From assembly GCA_964493995.1 (NCBI GenBank), contig CAZBQD010000025.1, positions 1-28,702 of the forward strand: a stretch of DNA of 28,702 nt, written 5' to 3'. A program made the translations under genes and the position numbers. Below the pieces are notes generated by a model. The model saw only the letters and a list, made by a program, of their open reading frames with translations, ran no database searches and was not told where the DNA came from. Positions 7,256-14,868 of this stretch are shown here, one piece after another; position 1 is the first letter of the stretch, and every line of letters starts with the position of its first letter. Source of the stretch: GCA-002282575 sp964493995. Lineage in GTDB: Bacteria > Pseudomonadota > Gammaproteobacteria > Thiomicrospirales > Thiomicrospiraceae.

Positions 7256-7891
7256 ATGGCCTACACCGTTAAAGAAATTTTTTATACCTTGCAGGGTGAA
7301 GGTCAACACGCGGGTCGTCCCGCGGTTTTTTGTCGCTTTACCGGCTGTAATTTGTGGAATGGGCTAGAATCCGGTCGTGCTACTGCCACTTGTCAATTTT
7401 GTGATACTGACTTTGTTGGCACAGATGGTCAACTCGGCGGTAAATATACAGCGTCAGAGCTGGCTCAAACAATTGTCTCCTTATGGCCTGCCGATAGCGC
7501 TACAGCACCCTTTTGCGTGTTAACCGGGGGTGAGCCTGGCTTGCAGTTCGATACCCTACTGGCAGACGCCCTACACGCCCTCAAGGTCGAAATTGCCATG
7601 GAAACGAATGGCACCATTGCCTTACAAGCACAACCCGACTGGTTATGTGTCAGTCCTAAGGCAGATAGCACCTTGGTTGTTACCACGGGTGATGAATTGA
7701 AATTGGTGTGGCCACAACCCATGCACCCGGTTGATCCAGCCGACTTTGCGCAACTGGATTTTCGTCATTTTTACCTACAACCCATTGATGGCCTCGCCAC
7801 CAACTACACACAAACCTGCATTGATTACTGCAAAGCACATCCACAATGGAAGCTCAGCTTGCAGACACACAAAATATTAGGGATCGAGTAA
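7256..7891 (+). CDS. queE: 7-carboxy-7-deazaguanine synthase QueE
   Basis: QueE is a radical-SAM enzyme that converts 6-carboxytetrahydropterin to 7-carboxy-7-deazaguanine on the way to queuosine in tRNA. The 211-residue product has the unusual cluster motif C-x14-C-x2-C (Cys31, Cys46, Cys49 in GCNLW...TCQFCDTDF) instead of the usual CxxxCxxC; this longer spacing is known for the proteobacterial QueE type. TGGEPGLQFD is the SAM-binding GGE motif. The N-terminal TLQGEGQHAGRP binds substrate in the family. The ATG at 7256 was chosen because YTVKEIFYTLQGEG is the family N-terminus; the longer frame from 7193 would cover the promoter. No other queuosine gene is adjacent. It converges with ychF across a shared terminator. 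Confidence 0.94.
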   Translation: MAYTVKEIFYTLQGEGQHAGRPAVFCRFTGCNLWNGLESGRATATCQFCDTDFVGTDGQLGGKYTASELAQTIVSLWPADSATAPFCVLTGGEPGLQFDTLLADALHALKVEIAMETNGTIALQAQPDWLCVSPKADSTLVVTTGDELKLVWPQPMHPVDPADFAQLDFRHFYLQPIDGLATNYTQTCIDYCKAHPQWKLSLQTHKILGIE

Positions 7892-7907
7892 CCCATGCGT
7901 TGTCATA

Positions 7908-7935
7908 AAAAAGGGAAGCATCCGCTTCCCTTTTT
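7908..7935. terminator. Bidirectional terminator between queE and ychF
   Basis: GGGAAGC (7913-7919) and GCTTCCC (7924-7930) pair around an ATCC loop, flanked by A5 on the left and T5 on the right. It therefore works as an intrinsic terminator in both directions for the convergent queE and ychF. Confidence 0.92.
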
Positions 7936-7962
7936 GTGATGAGTTGGCACACAGCATCCTGC

Positions 7963-9054
7963 TTAGACGTTAAAGCGGAAATGCATGATGTCACCATCTT
8001 TCACCAAATACTCTTTACCTTCCAAGCGTAACTTGCCGGCTTCTTTACAGCCTGCTTCACCCTTGTAGGTAACAAAATCATCATAAGACATGACTTCGGC
8101 ACGAATAAAGCCCCGTTCAAAGTCGGTATGAATGACCCCAGCCGCTTGGGGTGCAGTTGCACCCACTGGAATCGTCCAAGCACGCACTTCTTTCACGCCA
8201 GCGGTAAAATAGGTTTGGAAACCTAATAATTCGTAACCGGCACGAATAATGCGATTCAGACCCGGCTCTTCTAATCCCATTTCAGACAAGAACATCGACT
8301 TTTCATCATCTTCGAGTTGCGAAATTTCCGCTTCAATGGCCGCACAAACGGGCACAACATTTGCACCTAATTCGGCAGCGCGAGCGCGTACCGCATCGAG
8401 TAAGGGGTTATTTTCAAAGCCGTCTTCTGCCACATTGGCAATGAGCATCATCGGTTTAATGGTGAGCAAATGCAAATCTTGCAACAAGGCTTGCTCATCT
8501 TCACTCAATCCCAATTCGCGCACCAACTTACCTTCATGCGTACCTGCCAAGGCTTGTTGAATAACTGGCTTTTTCGCCAGTGCCAACTTGTCGCCCGCTT
8601 TAGCTGGCTTTTCGACACGCACTAAGGCTTTTTCAAGGCTTTCCATGTCCGCTAATACCAGTTCGGTATTGATCACCTCTAAATCCGATAGCGGATCAAC
8701 CTTACCGGCAACGTGGATAATGTCATCTGATTCAAAACAACGCACCACTTGCGCAATGGCTTGCGCCTCACGGATGTGCGCTAAAAACTTATTACCTAAG
8801 CCTTCACCTTTAGAAGCACCCGCCACAATACCGGCAATATCAACAAACTCCATGGTAGCAGGCAGCACTCTCTCCGGCTTAACCATGGTTTCTAGCACCT
8901 GCAAACGTGGATCGGGTACGGGCACAATCCCCACATTTGGTTCGATGGTACAGAAAGGATAGTTTTCCGCCGCAATACCAGCCTTGGTGAGCGCATTAAA
9001 CAGGGTCGATTTACCCACATTTGGCAAACCCACAATACCGCATTTAAAACCCAT
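7963..9054 (-). CDS. ychF: Ribosome-associated ATPase YchF (OLA1 family)
   Basis: YchF is a TRAFAC-class P-loop protein of the Obg group that prefers ATP and binds the ribosome. The 363-residue product shows the Walker A loop GLPNVGKST (about 9-17), the switch region NYPFCTIEPNVG, the Walker B-like VDIAGIVAGASKGEGLGNKFL, and the atypical NVAE in place of NKxD that explains ATP preference. The C-terminal TGS-like domain ends in LVKDGDIMHFRFNV, a perfect family ending. Length is the same as in E. coli. It follows pth on the minus strand, a common neighbour pair, with about 97 bases of repeat-rich DNA between them. Confidence 0.97.
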   Translation of the reverse strand: MGFKCGIVGLPNVGKSTLFNALTKAGIAAENYPFCTIEPNVGIVPVPDPRLQVLETMVKPERVLPATMEFVDIAGIVAGASKGEGLGNKFLAHIREAQAIAQVVRCFESDDIIHVAGKVDPLSDLEVINTELVLADMESLEKALVRVEKPAKAGDKLALAKKPVIQQALAGTHEGKLVRELGLSEDEQALLQDLHLLTIKPMMLIANVAEDGFENNPLLDAVRARAAELGANVVPVCAAIEAEISQLEDDEKSMFLSEMGLEEPGLNRIIRAGYELLGFQTYFTAGVKEVRAWTIPVGATAPQAAGVIHTDFERGFIRAEVMSYDDFVTYKGEAGCKEAGKLRLEGKEYLVKDGDIMHFRFNV

Positions 9055-9070
9055 TTTTCGTTTTCCTTAT

Positions 9071-9161
9071 GTGAGGAGTAAGCAGTGAGGAGTCGAAAGT
9101 TAGGAGTGAGGTGTCAATAACCTATTACGCTTCACCCTCAACTCATCCCCCTCACTGCTTA
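9071..9161. repeat. Short GTGAGGAGT repeats and a 12-base inverted repeat between pth and ychF
   Basis: GTGAGGAGT occurs at 9071-9079 and 9085-9093, and a variant GTTAGGAGT at 9099-9107. TAAGCAGTGAGG (9079-9090) is matched by its reverse complement CCTCACTGCTTA (9150-9161), which overlaps the last codons of pth. The result can fold into a long stem-loop on the pth-ychF transcript. The origin is unknown; it may be a small dispersed intergenic element. Confidence 0.6.
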
Positions 9162-9727
9162 GTATGTAATTTGTTCATGGCTAGGGGTAGTTTATCGGTC
9201 ATGACCGAATCGATAACATGCAAACATCGCGCAATACTATCATCTAAGGCGTCACGCTCCTGCTTAGCAAAAGGATGCAGCACATAATTAGCCACTTGCG
9301 ACGCATGACCGGGATGACCAATACCCAAACGCAAGCGCATAAAATCGGGGGTTCCTAACGCCTTAATCATATCTTTCAGGCCATTGTGCCCACCCGCGCC
9401 GCCGCCGACTTTCAGACGGGCTTCGCCGGGCTGAATGTCTAATTCGTCATGAACAGCCAACACCGCTTGCGCCGGAATCTTATAAAACTGAGCCAGCGCC
9501 GCTACTGACATACCACTACGATTCATGAAAGTGGTGGGCTTGAGTAACCACACGTCCTCTCCATGAACCTGTGCCTTCGCGACCTGACCGAAGAATTTGG
9601 TCTGCATGGCAAAATGCGTTTTCCACATTTCTGCCAAAGCATCAGCAAAGAAAAAGCCAGCATTGTGTCGCGTAGCCTCATATTCTTTACCCGGATTTCC
9701 CAGGCCAACAATGAGTCGCGGCACCAT
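9152..9727 (-). CDS. pth: Peptidyl-tRNA hydrolase
   Basis: Pth releases tRNA from peptidyl-tRNAs that drop off the ribosome. The 191-residue product has all key residues, shifted by one from E. coli: Asn11 (GLGNPG), the catalytic His21 (ATRHNAGF), Asn69 (TFMNRSG), Asp94 (VHDELD) and Asn115 (GGHNGLKD). AGGGAAAG precedes the ATG at 9727. The final codons are part of the inverted repeat shared with the intergenic region toward ychF. It is separated from rplY by about 170 bases that include a long palindrome. Confidence 0.97.
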   Translation of the reverse strand: MVPRLIVGLGNPGKEYEATRHNAGFFFADALAEMWKTHFAMQTKFFGQVAKAQVHGEDVWLLKPTTFMNRSGMSVAALAQFYKIPAQAVLAVHDELDIQPGEARLKVGGGAGGHNGLKDMIKALGTPDFMRLRLGIGHPGHASQVANYVLHPFAKQERDALDDSIARCLHVIDSVMTDKLPLAMNKLHTKQ

Positions 9728-9780
9728 ACTGGCTTTCCCTTTTTAAGCAAACAACTTTAAAAAATTGTTACTGGCTTCTA

Positions 9781-9899
9781 TTTGCAGCGAGCTTTAGCTC
9801 AGTCTAGGCGCATAGTGCACAGAACAAGGAGTGTACATCAGTACATGACGCAGTTCGAGCACACTATGCAACAACGAATGAGCAAAGCGCAGCAAAAGA
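9781..9899. repeat. Long imperfect palindrome downstream of rplY
   Basis: The stretch folds on itself in nested arms. Outer arms: TTTGCAGCGAGCTTTAGCTCA split at 9781-9791 and 9792-9801, against TGAGCAAAGCGCAGCAAAA at 9879-9897, with small bulges. Middle arms: GCATAGTG (9810-9817) with CACTATGC (9862-9869). Tip: TGTAC (9832-9836) with GTACA (9841-9845) around ATCA. It begins right at the rplY stop codon. It resembles a REP/MITE-like intergenic element and may end or stabilise the rplY message. No coding frame is evident in it. Confidence 0.7.
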
Positions 9900-10484
9900 T
9901 TAGCGTTTCTTAGATTTACCTAAACCAACCACTGCCTGGTCATAGTCCGAGTTACCATGCAACAAGGCAGTCGCTTGAACGCCTTCTGGCAGTGCTAAGT
10001 CAGATAAACGGATACGCGTGTTTTCGTCCATTTTAGACACATCAACGTCGATCACTGAAGGTAGGTTAGCAGGCAAACAACGTACTTCAACGTCAACTTG
10101 GAAGAAGGTCATGACGCCACCGGCTTTCACGCCTGGAGCAATATCCGCACCCATAAAGTTCAACGGAATACGTTTGTAGATCATGCGTGCGTTGTCTAGA
10201 CGTTGTAAGTCAACGTGCAGAATTTGTGGCTTAGCAGGATGACGTTGAACTGCTTTGATCACCACCACTTCTTCGTCAGCCAAACCTTTAACGGTAATCG
10301 GGCTGTTGAACACGGCATCGTCTTCGAAGGCGTGAACTAAAAAGTTGTGATTCAGCGTAACGCTAGCAGGCGCTTTATCAGCACCGTAAATAATGGCAGG
10401 AACCAAACCCGCGTGACGTAGGCGGCGGCTCGCACCTTTCCCTTCATCTGTACGCGCTTGCGCTTCCCAAATACGAGTTGTCAT
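9900..10484 (-). CDS. rplY: 50S ribosomal protein L25, long (Ctc/TL5) form
   Basis: L25 binds 5S rRNA in the large ribosomal subunit. The 194-residue product is the long form: an N-terminal L25 domain (EAQARTDEGKGASRRLRHAG at the start, VLHVDLQRLD-like strand LHVDLQRLDNARM near 90) followed by the C-terminal beta-rich TL5/Ctc domain (VKAGGVMTFFQVDVEVRCLP and the end). E. coli has only the short form of 94 residues. The ATG at 10484 has GGAG six bases upstream (10492-10495); the in-frame codons further up are not preceded by a site. Two hairpins lie between prs and this gene, one of them terminator-like and only about 28 bases from the start. Confidence 0.96.
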   Translation of the reverse strand: MTTRIWEAQARTDEGKGASRRLRHAGLVPAIIYGADKAPASVTLNHNFLVHAFEDDAVFNSPITVKGLADEEVVVIKAVQRHPAKPQILHVDLQRLDNARMIYKRIPLNFMGADIAPGVKAGGVMTFFQVDVEVRCLPANLPSVIDVDVSKMDENTRIRLSDLALPEGVQATALLHGNSDYDQAVVGLGKSKKR

Positions 10485-10509
10485 AAGTGACTCCAAAAAT
10501 GTGTCGATT

Positions 10510-10542
10510 AAAAACGTGCAAGGACGCGACCATCCCCTGCAC
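10510..10542 (-). terminator. Terminator-like hairpin just ahead of rplY (possible attenuator)
   Basis: On the minus strand, GTGCAGGGGA pairs with TCCTTGCAC (allowing one mismatch and one bulge) and is followed by GTTTTT. About 25 bases remain to the rplY start, too few for a separate promoter after it. It could be the leaky end of the prs transcript or an attenuator of rplY. Confidence 0.6.
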
Positions 10543-10549
10543 AGGAAAG

Positions 10550-10581
10550 AGCGCCTAGTGCTTTTGCAATCACTAGGCGTT
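10550..10581 (-). promoter_or_regulatory. Stable hairpin after prs
   Basis: CGCCTAGTG (10552-10560) pairs perfectly with CACTAGGCG (10571-10579) around a ten-base loop, 15 bases after the prs stop. No long T-run follows on the minus strand (CTCTTTCC), so it is either a weak terminator or an mRNA-stabilising stem. Confidence 0.55.
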
Positions 10582-10595
10582 CAGAAAACGTTTAA

Positions 10596-11570
10596 TTATA
10601 CTGGATTTTTCAGCGAAACAAAAGAAGCCATCATCGAGCTGACGGACTCTTCTTCGTGAACACGACGAATGGTTTCACCTAATAATGGCGCGATAGACAG
10701 TTGGCGAACCTTTTCGCACTCTTGCGCTGCCAAGGATAACGGAATGGTATCCGTCACCACCAACTCATCAATCGACGACTCGTTCAGGTTTTTAATCGCT
10801 GGACCCGATAATACCGCATGTGTGGCATAAGCACGCACACTAAGTGCACCGCGCTCTTTCAGCGCCGCAGCGGCTTTACATAGCGTACCTGCTGTATCAA
10901 CCATGTCATCAATGAGAATACAATGCTGTCCATCGACATCACCAATAATATTCATCACTTCTGCCACATTGGCTTGCGGGCGACGCTTGTCGATAATGGC
11001 CAAATCTGCATCTAACTGCTTGGCAATGGCACGCGCACGCACCACACCACCCACGTCGGGCGACACCACACGCACCGGACGACCCGAGGCACGGATATCT
11101 TGAATAAACAAAGGCGAAGCGTAAACGTTATCGACGGGAATATCGAAGAAACCTTGAATTTGATCTGAATGCAAGTCCACCGTCAATACGCGATCTGCGC
11201 CCGCAGCGGCAATCATATTGGCGGTCAGTTTGGCGGTAATCGGCACGCGAGCCGAGTTGACGCGGCGATCTTGTCGAGCAAAACCATAATAGGGAACGAC
11301 TGCCGTGATGCGTTTAGCCGAAGCGCGCTTTAGCGCATCAATGATCACCAGCATTTCCATCAGATTACCAGCCGGATCGGGCGTACAGGTCGGTTGCACC
11401 ACATAGATGTCCATACCACGTACCGATTCTTTGATTTCGACTTGGATTTCACCATCACTAAAGCGACCAACGGTGCTTTCGCCAAGATGCATAGAGAGGG
11501 ATTGAGCAATTCTTTCGGCAAGAACTAGGTTAGCATTGCCAGAGAAGATAATGAATTCGTTATTTGCCAC
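10596..11570 (-). CDS. prs: Ribose-phosphate pyrophosphokinase (PRPP synthase)
   Basis: Prs makes 5-phosphoribosyl-1-pyrophosphate from ribose 5-phosphate and ATP for nucleotide, histidine and tryptophan synthesis. The 324-residue product shows the class I signatures: FSGNANLVLAERIA at the start, VVPYYGFARQDR (ATP site), VDLHSDQIQGFFDIPVDN (metal and ribose-5-P binding), SPDVGGVVRARAIAK, and the PRPP-binding loop LIDDMVDTAGTL. The start is GTG at 11570; a GGAA about nine bases upstream is buried in a hairpin. The gene sits immediately after tRNA-Gln on the same strand. In many gammaproteobacteria ispE lies on the other side of this tRNA, but here rlmL is found. Confidence 0.97.
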   Translation of the reverse strand: MANNEFIIFSGNANLVLAERIAQSLSMHLGESTVGRFSDGEIQVEIKESVRGMDIYVVQPTCTPDPAGNLMEMLVIIDALKRASAKRITAVVPYYGFARQDRRVNSARVPITAKLTANMIAAAGADRVLTVDLHSDQIQGFFDIPVDNVYASPLFIQDIRASGRPVRVVSPDVGGVVRARAIAKQLDADLAIIDKRRPQANVAEVMNIIGDVDGQHCILIDDMVDTAGTLCKAAAALKERGALSVRAYATHAVLSGPAIKNLNESSIDELVVTDTIPLSLAAQECEKVRQLSIAPLLGETIRRVHEEESVSSMMASFVSLKNPV

Positions 11571-11575
11571 GATGA

Positions 11576-11600
11576 AAAGTTCCTTTTGGGACTTTTTTGC
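11576..11600 (-). promoter_or_regulatory. Hairpin covering the prs ribosome-binding site
   Basis: On the minus strand AAAAGTCCC and GGAACTTTT face each other around AAAA, with a single mismatch. The GGAA that would serve as Shine-Dalgarno site for the GTG start lies in the 3' arm. It may act as a terminator after tRNA-Gln, or limit prs translation. Confidence 0.45.
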
Positions 11601-11627
11601 TGTGAAAGCAGAGAAGTGTCAGTTTGA

Positions 11628-11702
11628 TGGCTGGGCCGGCTGGATTCGAACCAACGCATGGCGGGATCAAAACCCGCTGCCTTACCGCTTGGCGACGGCC
11701 CA
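11628..11702 (-). tRNA. tRNA-Gln (anticodon TTG)
   Basis: The minus strand reads as a full 75-base cloverleaf including an encoded CCA end. The acceptor stem TGGGCCG/CGGCCCA has seven pairs. The anticodon stem GCGGG/CCCGC encloses TTTTGAT, giving anticodon TTG for the codons CAA and CAG. The T arm is GTTGG-TTCGAAT-CCAGC. The discriminator is G, as in other glutamine tRNAs. It stands between rlmL and prs. Confidence 0.97.
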
Positions 11703-11721
11703 ATCAATTTGCTATTTGCGT

Positions 11722-11749
11722 ATTATAGCGCATCTTCCGCTATTTGCAA
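11722..11749 (-). promoter_or_regulatory. Sigma70 promoter for tRNA-Gln and prs, inside the end of rlmL
   Basis: On the minus strand TTGCAA (11749-11744) and a perfect TATAAT (11727-11722) are 16 bases apart. Transcription would start near 11715, about 13 bases before the mature tRNA. The -10 box overlaps the rlmL stop codon (11725-11723). Confidence 0.78.
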
Positions 11750-13945
11750 GCCCCACACCTGATGAATTTTGGGATTTCGCGCAAAATCGAAGCCAATACT
11801 CATTTTACTCAAGTCGGTGACTTGCCATCCCATTTCATCCATAGCGGACTGATTTAACTTAAAACCGCGCAAATTAGTGGAAAAAACCAAGGTACCGCCG
11901 AGTGCTAATAGCATGCCCATATCGGCAATCATCTTAACATGGTCTCGTTGCACATCTAGCGTACCTTCCATTTTTTTGGAATTGGAAAAGCTAGGCGGAT
12001 CGCAAAATATCAAGTCGTACTGCGGACGAGCGTGTGCAGGCAAGCTAGCCATGGCGTCTAACCAATCGAGTACATCGTCACGCTCCCAGTGCAGTTTTTG
12101 TCCCTGGTAAGGCAGTCCATTATCCGCCGCATTTTCCTGCGCCCAAGCCAAATATGTTTTCGACAAATCGACACTGGTGACACTTTTTGCGCCCGCTTTA
12201 GCCATGTGCACACTGGCGCTACCAGTGTAACAGAACAAGTTGAGGCAGTGCTTGTCTTTGGCTTGTTGTGCCAACCACAGGCGAATCGGACGGTGATCCA
12301 AAAACAATCCCGTATCGAGATAACCCGTTAAATCGACTAAAAAGTGACAATCCCCTTCTTTCACCCAATCGTATAAGTGCTGATCGGACTGCACTTCATA
12401 TTGCTGATCGCCTTTTTGCACTTGGCGACGCTTAAAATGAAAGTTTTCGGCGGGGATAGCCAACACTTCCGGCAAGACCGACATACCCTCGAACAAGCGG
12501 CGACGTGCGGCTTTTTCATCGACCGAGCGTGGTGGGGCATATTCTTGCACCTGTACCCAGTCATCTTTTTCGGCATGGTAAATATCAATGGCAAAAGCAT
12601 ATTCAGGCATATCGGCATCGTAAACACGATAAGCATAAACGCCTTCTTTTTGTGCTTGCTTGCCTAAATTTTTTAGATTTTTACGCAAACGGTTGGCAAA
12701 CATCTGAGCGCCATCACTTTCGGCTAAGTTCGCCCGCCCTTGAACCACTTCCGCAACCAAATTTAGCCCAATATTAATGGGCGTGACTTTCACCGCTTGC
12801 TCATTGACCGTTAAGCGTAACAACTTACCTTCGAGCGGCCCATTGGCAAAAACATGCATTTTTTCGGCACGCAAACCCAACCAATGACCAAGGGTTTCGT
12901 TACTGGTATAAATCGCTGCTTGCCAGTCTGGACATTCTTGCAATAGCACCTGCCCTAGCTGCTGATATACTGGCTTGAGGGAGCTTTCATCACCCAGGCG
13001 CTCGCCATAGGGCGGATTGGTTATCACTAGCCCTTTTTCCCAGCCCGGATTATGCCATTTACCCAGCGGCAAAGGCTCAAAATGAATGGCTTCGCCCACT
13101 CCTGCACGATAAGCGTTATCCATCGCTTTTTGCAGCACCCATTGGTTCAAATCGAAGCCAATGAATTTGGGTAGGTTTTTCAGCCCTGCGACTTTGCGTG
13201 CTTTCGCCTCTTCCACTAAATCCGACCAGAGTGCAGCATCAAAACACACATGACGGCGAAACCCCATTCGATCCGCTTTCATCAGTGCTGGGGCAATATC
13301 CGCTGCCATTAACGCACCTTCGATGAGCAAAGTGCCGCTACCGCACATGGGGTCAAGCAAGGTACCACCCTGCGATGCCGTGTCGAGCCAACCCGCTTTC
13401 ATCAACAAGCCGGCGGCTAAGGTTTCACGCATGGGGGCAGCACCCGCTTCGATACGATAACCACGCGCATGCAGGCCATAACCCGACATATCCACCGTGA
13501 GCGAAAAACGACCGTGGTCTGCCCACGCCTGCAACCGCACATCCGGCTGCTCAGTATCGACCGAGGGACGCTCACCATGCTGCGCGCGAAACCAGTCAAC
13601 AATATAGTCTTTGACTTTCTGCTCACCAAATTGGGTGTTGCGTACAAACGGCAATTTACCGTGAAACTCAATGGCGATGCGACCTGTGGGCTTTAGCCAT
13701 TGATTCCAGTCGATATCATCGACCAAATCTTTCATGTCTGGCTCAGACAACACCTCGCCTTCGCAAAGTACCAACATAATGCGACTGGCCAAGCGCGACC
13801 AAAGCACCGCTTTATAAGCCGCCGCCAAACCACCCCAGAACCAGACGCCATGAGGGGCTTCTTTCACTTCCAATCCCAGCGACCTTAATTCATCGGCCAA
13901 CAGTGGCGCCAAACCACGACTACAACTGGCTAAACCCTTATCCAT
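11723..13945 (-). CDS. rlmL: Fused 23S rRNA methyltransferase RlmL/RlmK (m2G2445 and m7G2069)
   Basis: This bifunctional enzyme methylates G2445 (N2) and G2069 (N7) of 23S rRNA. The 740-residue product starts with a THUMP domain (about 45-160). The RlmL methyltransferase domain follows with LLDPMCGSGTLLIEGA as SAM site and the catalytic ITNPPYGERL. The C-terminal third is the RlmK Rossmann domain with LNLFCYTGSASVHMAKAGA and FCDPPSFSNSKKMEGTLD. The ATG at 13945 has AAGGA about five bases upstream and gives the family N-terminus MDKGLASCSRGL; the open frame to 14002 adds no homologous residues. Length is close to E. coli RlmL (702). It is divergent from the exported protein at 14050, and its 3' end contains the tRNA-Gln promoter. 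Confidence 0.95.
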   Translation of the reverse strand: MDKGLASCSRGLAPLLADELRSLGLEVKEAPHGVWFWGGLAAAYKAVLWSRLASRIMLVLCEGEVLSEPDMKDLVDDIDWNQWLKPTGRIAIEFHGKLPFVRNTQFGEQKVKDYIVDWFRAQHGERPSVDTEQPDVRLQAWADHGRFSLTVDMSGYGLHARGYRIEAGAAPMRETLAAGLLMKAGWLDTASQGGTLLDPMCGSGTLLIEGALMAADIAPALMKADRMGFRRHVCFDAALWSDLVEEAKARKVAGLKNLPKFIGFDLNQWVLQKAMDNAYRAGVGEAIHFEPLPLGKWHNPGWEKGLVITNPPYGERLGDESSLKPVYQQLGQVLLQECPDWQAAIYTSNETLGHWLGLRAEKMHVFANGPLEGKLLRLTVNEQAVKVTPINIGLNLVAEVVQGRANLAESDGAQMFANRLRKNLKNLGKQAQKEGVYAYRVYDADMPEYAFAIDIYHAEKDDWVQVQEYAPPRSVDEKAARRRLFEGMSVLPEVLAIPAENFHFKRRQVQKGDQQYEVQSDQHLYDWVKEGDCHFLVDLTGYLDTGLFLDHRPIRLWLAQQAKDKHCLNLFCYTGSASVHMAKAGAKSVTSVDLSKTYLAWAQENAADNGLPYQGQKLHWERDDVLDWLDAMASLPAHARPQYDLIFCDPPSFSNSKKMEGTLDVQRDHVKMIADMGMLLALGGTLVFSTNLRGFKLNQSAMDEMGWQVTDLSKMSIGFDFARNPKIHQVWGLQIAEDAL

Positions 13946-14049
13946 AAGCATCCTTATTATTTTTTTCACGTGCAACAGCTTGCACCATTCTGCAATGTGC
14001 ATTATTGTAACCTGCTCAGGGCGAATATCTCTTTAATACAGGTAAAATC

Positions 14050-14862
14050 ATGATACAAAAAATCATTACTGCCAGCTTTGCCAGCCTCGTGTTGTTATTC
14101 AGTGCGTCTGCACAGGCTTATACGCCTGCTAGCGGCGATCGGGTTTGGATTGATATGCCCGCCATTAACATCGATGATGATGCCTACGGACAAGGCAAGG
14201 TAACCGCGATTGTTAACGACAAGCAAAGTCGTGTTTATATTCAATCGATTACCGCCAGCAAAGCCTTTTCATCGGGTATTAGTTGCGCCTTGAATACCAA
14301 TGACACCGTCGGCTGGCAAACGCCCGATGTGTTGCGCACCGAAAAAGAAGAAGTCTTTTCTAATCTCCAGCTGTACCCCTGGGCTGTGGGTTACAACCGC
14401 TATTATGAACGTCAAAACTGGCTACTGACCTTCCTTAAATGGGTCGATCGCCACCCTGTCATTGAACGTGATCGCTTAACAGAAGGTCTGCGCTTGGTTA
14501 AAGAGCGCGGCATGAATGATTTAGCTCGTGTTAGCGAACTGATGATTATGGAATATGACGCTTATCAGGGCGCTAACTTTGCCATTTACCCCATTCCTAA
14601 GCGTTTAGCCAATACCAATGTGCTACTTGAACAGCTACAACAGCGCTTTGCTGCCGAACCCAAACTCAAACAACTGTGGTTTTCGGCTCAACGCGACTTT
14701 AGCAGCATGAATGAAGACAGCTATGGCTTTTTCATGATCCAAGCGATTGATAAAATCATCGAAGATGCGAAAAAAAGCCGTCGGTTACTGAGCAAAGACT
14801 TAAACGACAGCGCGGATGCGAAAAAATTTGATCAGCTCATTGTGACTTTTAAGCGCAGCTAA
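14050..14862 (+). CDS. Exported protein of unknown function
   Basis: I do not recognise this family. The 270-residue product has a clear Sec signal peptide (MIQKIITASFASLVLLFSASAQA, about 22-23 residues; no lipobox), so it is probably periplasmic. The start of the mature part (PASGDRVWIDMPAINIDDD then GQGKVTAIVNDKQSRVYIQSI) looks like a small beta barrel. The remainder is mainly helical and rich in charged residues (KERGMNDLARVSELMIMEYDAY; KIIEDAKKSRRLLSKDL). There is one cysteine (SCALN). AGGT lies a few bases before the ATG. It ends six bases before the dedA-like gene and is likely co-transcribed with it, so a membrane or lipid-related role is possible, but nothing in the sequence proves this. 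Confidence 0.75.
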   Translation: MIQKIITASFASLVLLFSASAQAYTPASGDRVWIDMPAINIDDDAYGQGKVTAIVNDKQSRVYIQSITASKAFSSGISCALNTNDTVGWQTPDVLRTEKEEVFSNLQLYPWAVGYNRYYERQNWLLTFLKWVDRHPVIERDRLTEGLRLVKERGMNDLARVSELMIMEYDAYQGANFAIYPIPKRLANTNVLLEQLQQRFAAEPKLKQLWFSAQRDFSSMNEDSYGFFMIQAIDKIIEDAKKSRRLLSKDLNDSADAKKFDQLIVTFKRS

Positions 14863-14868
14863 ACCGTT

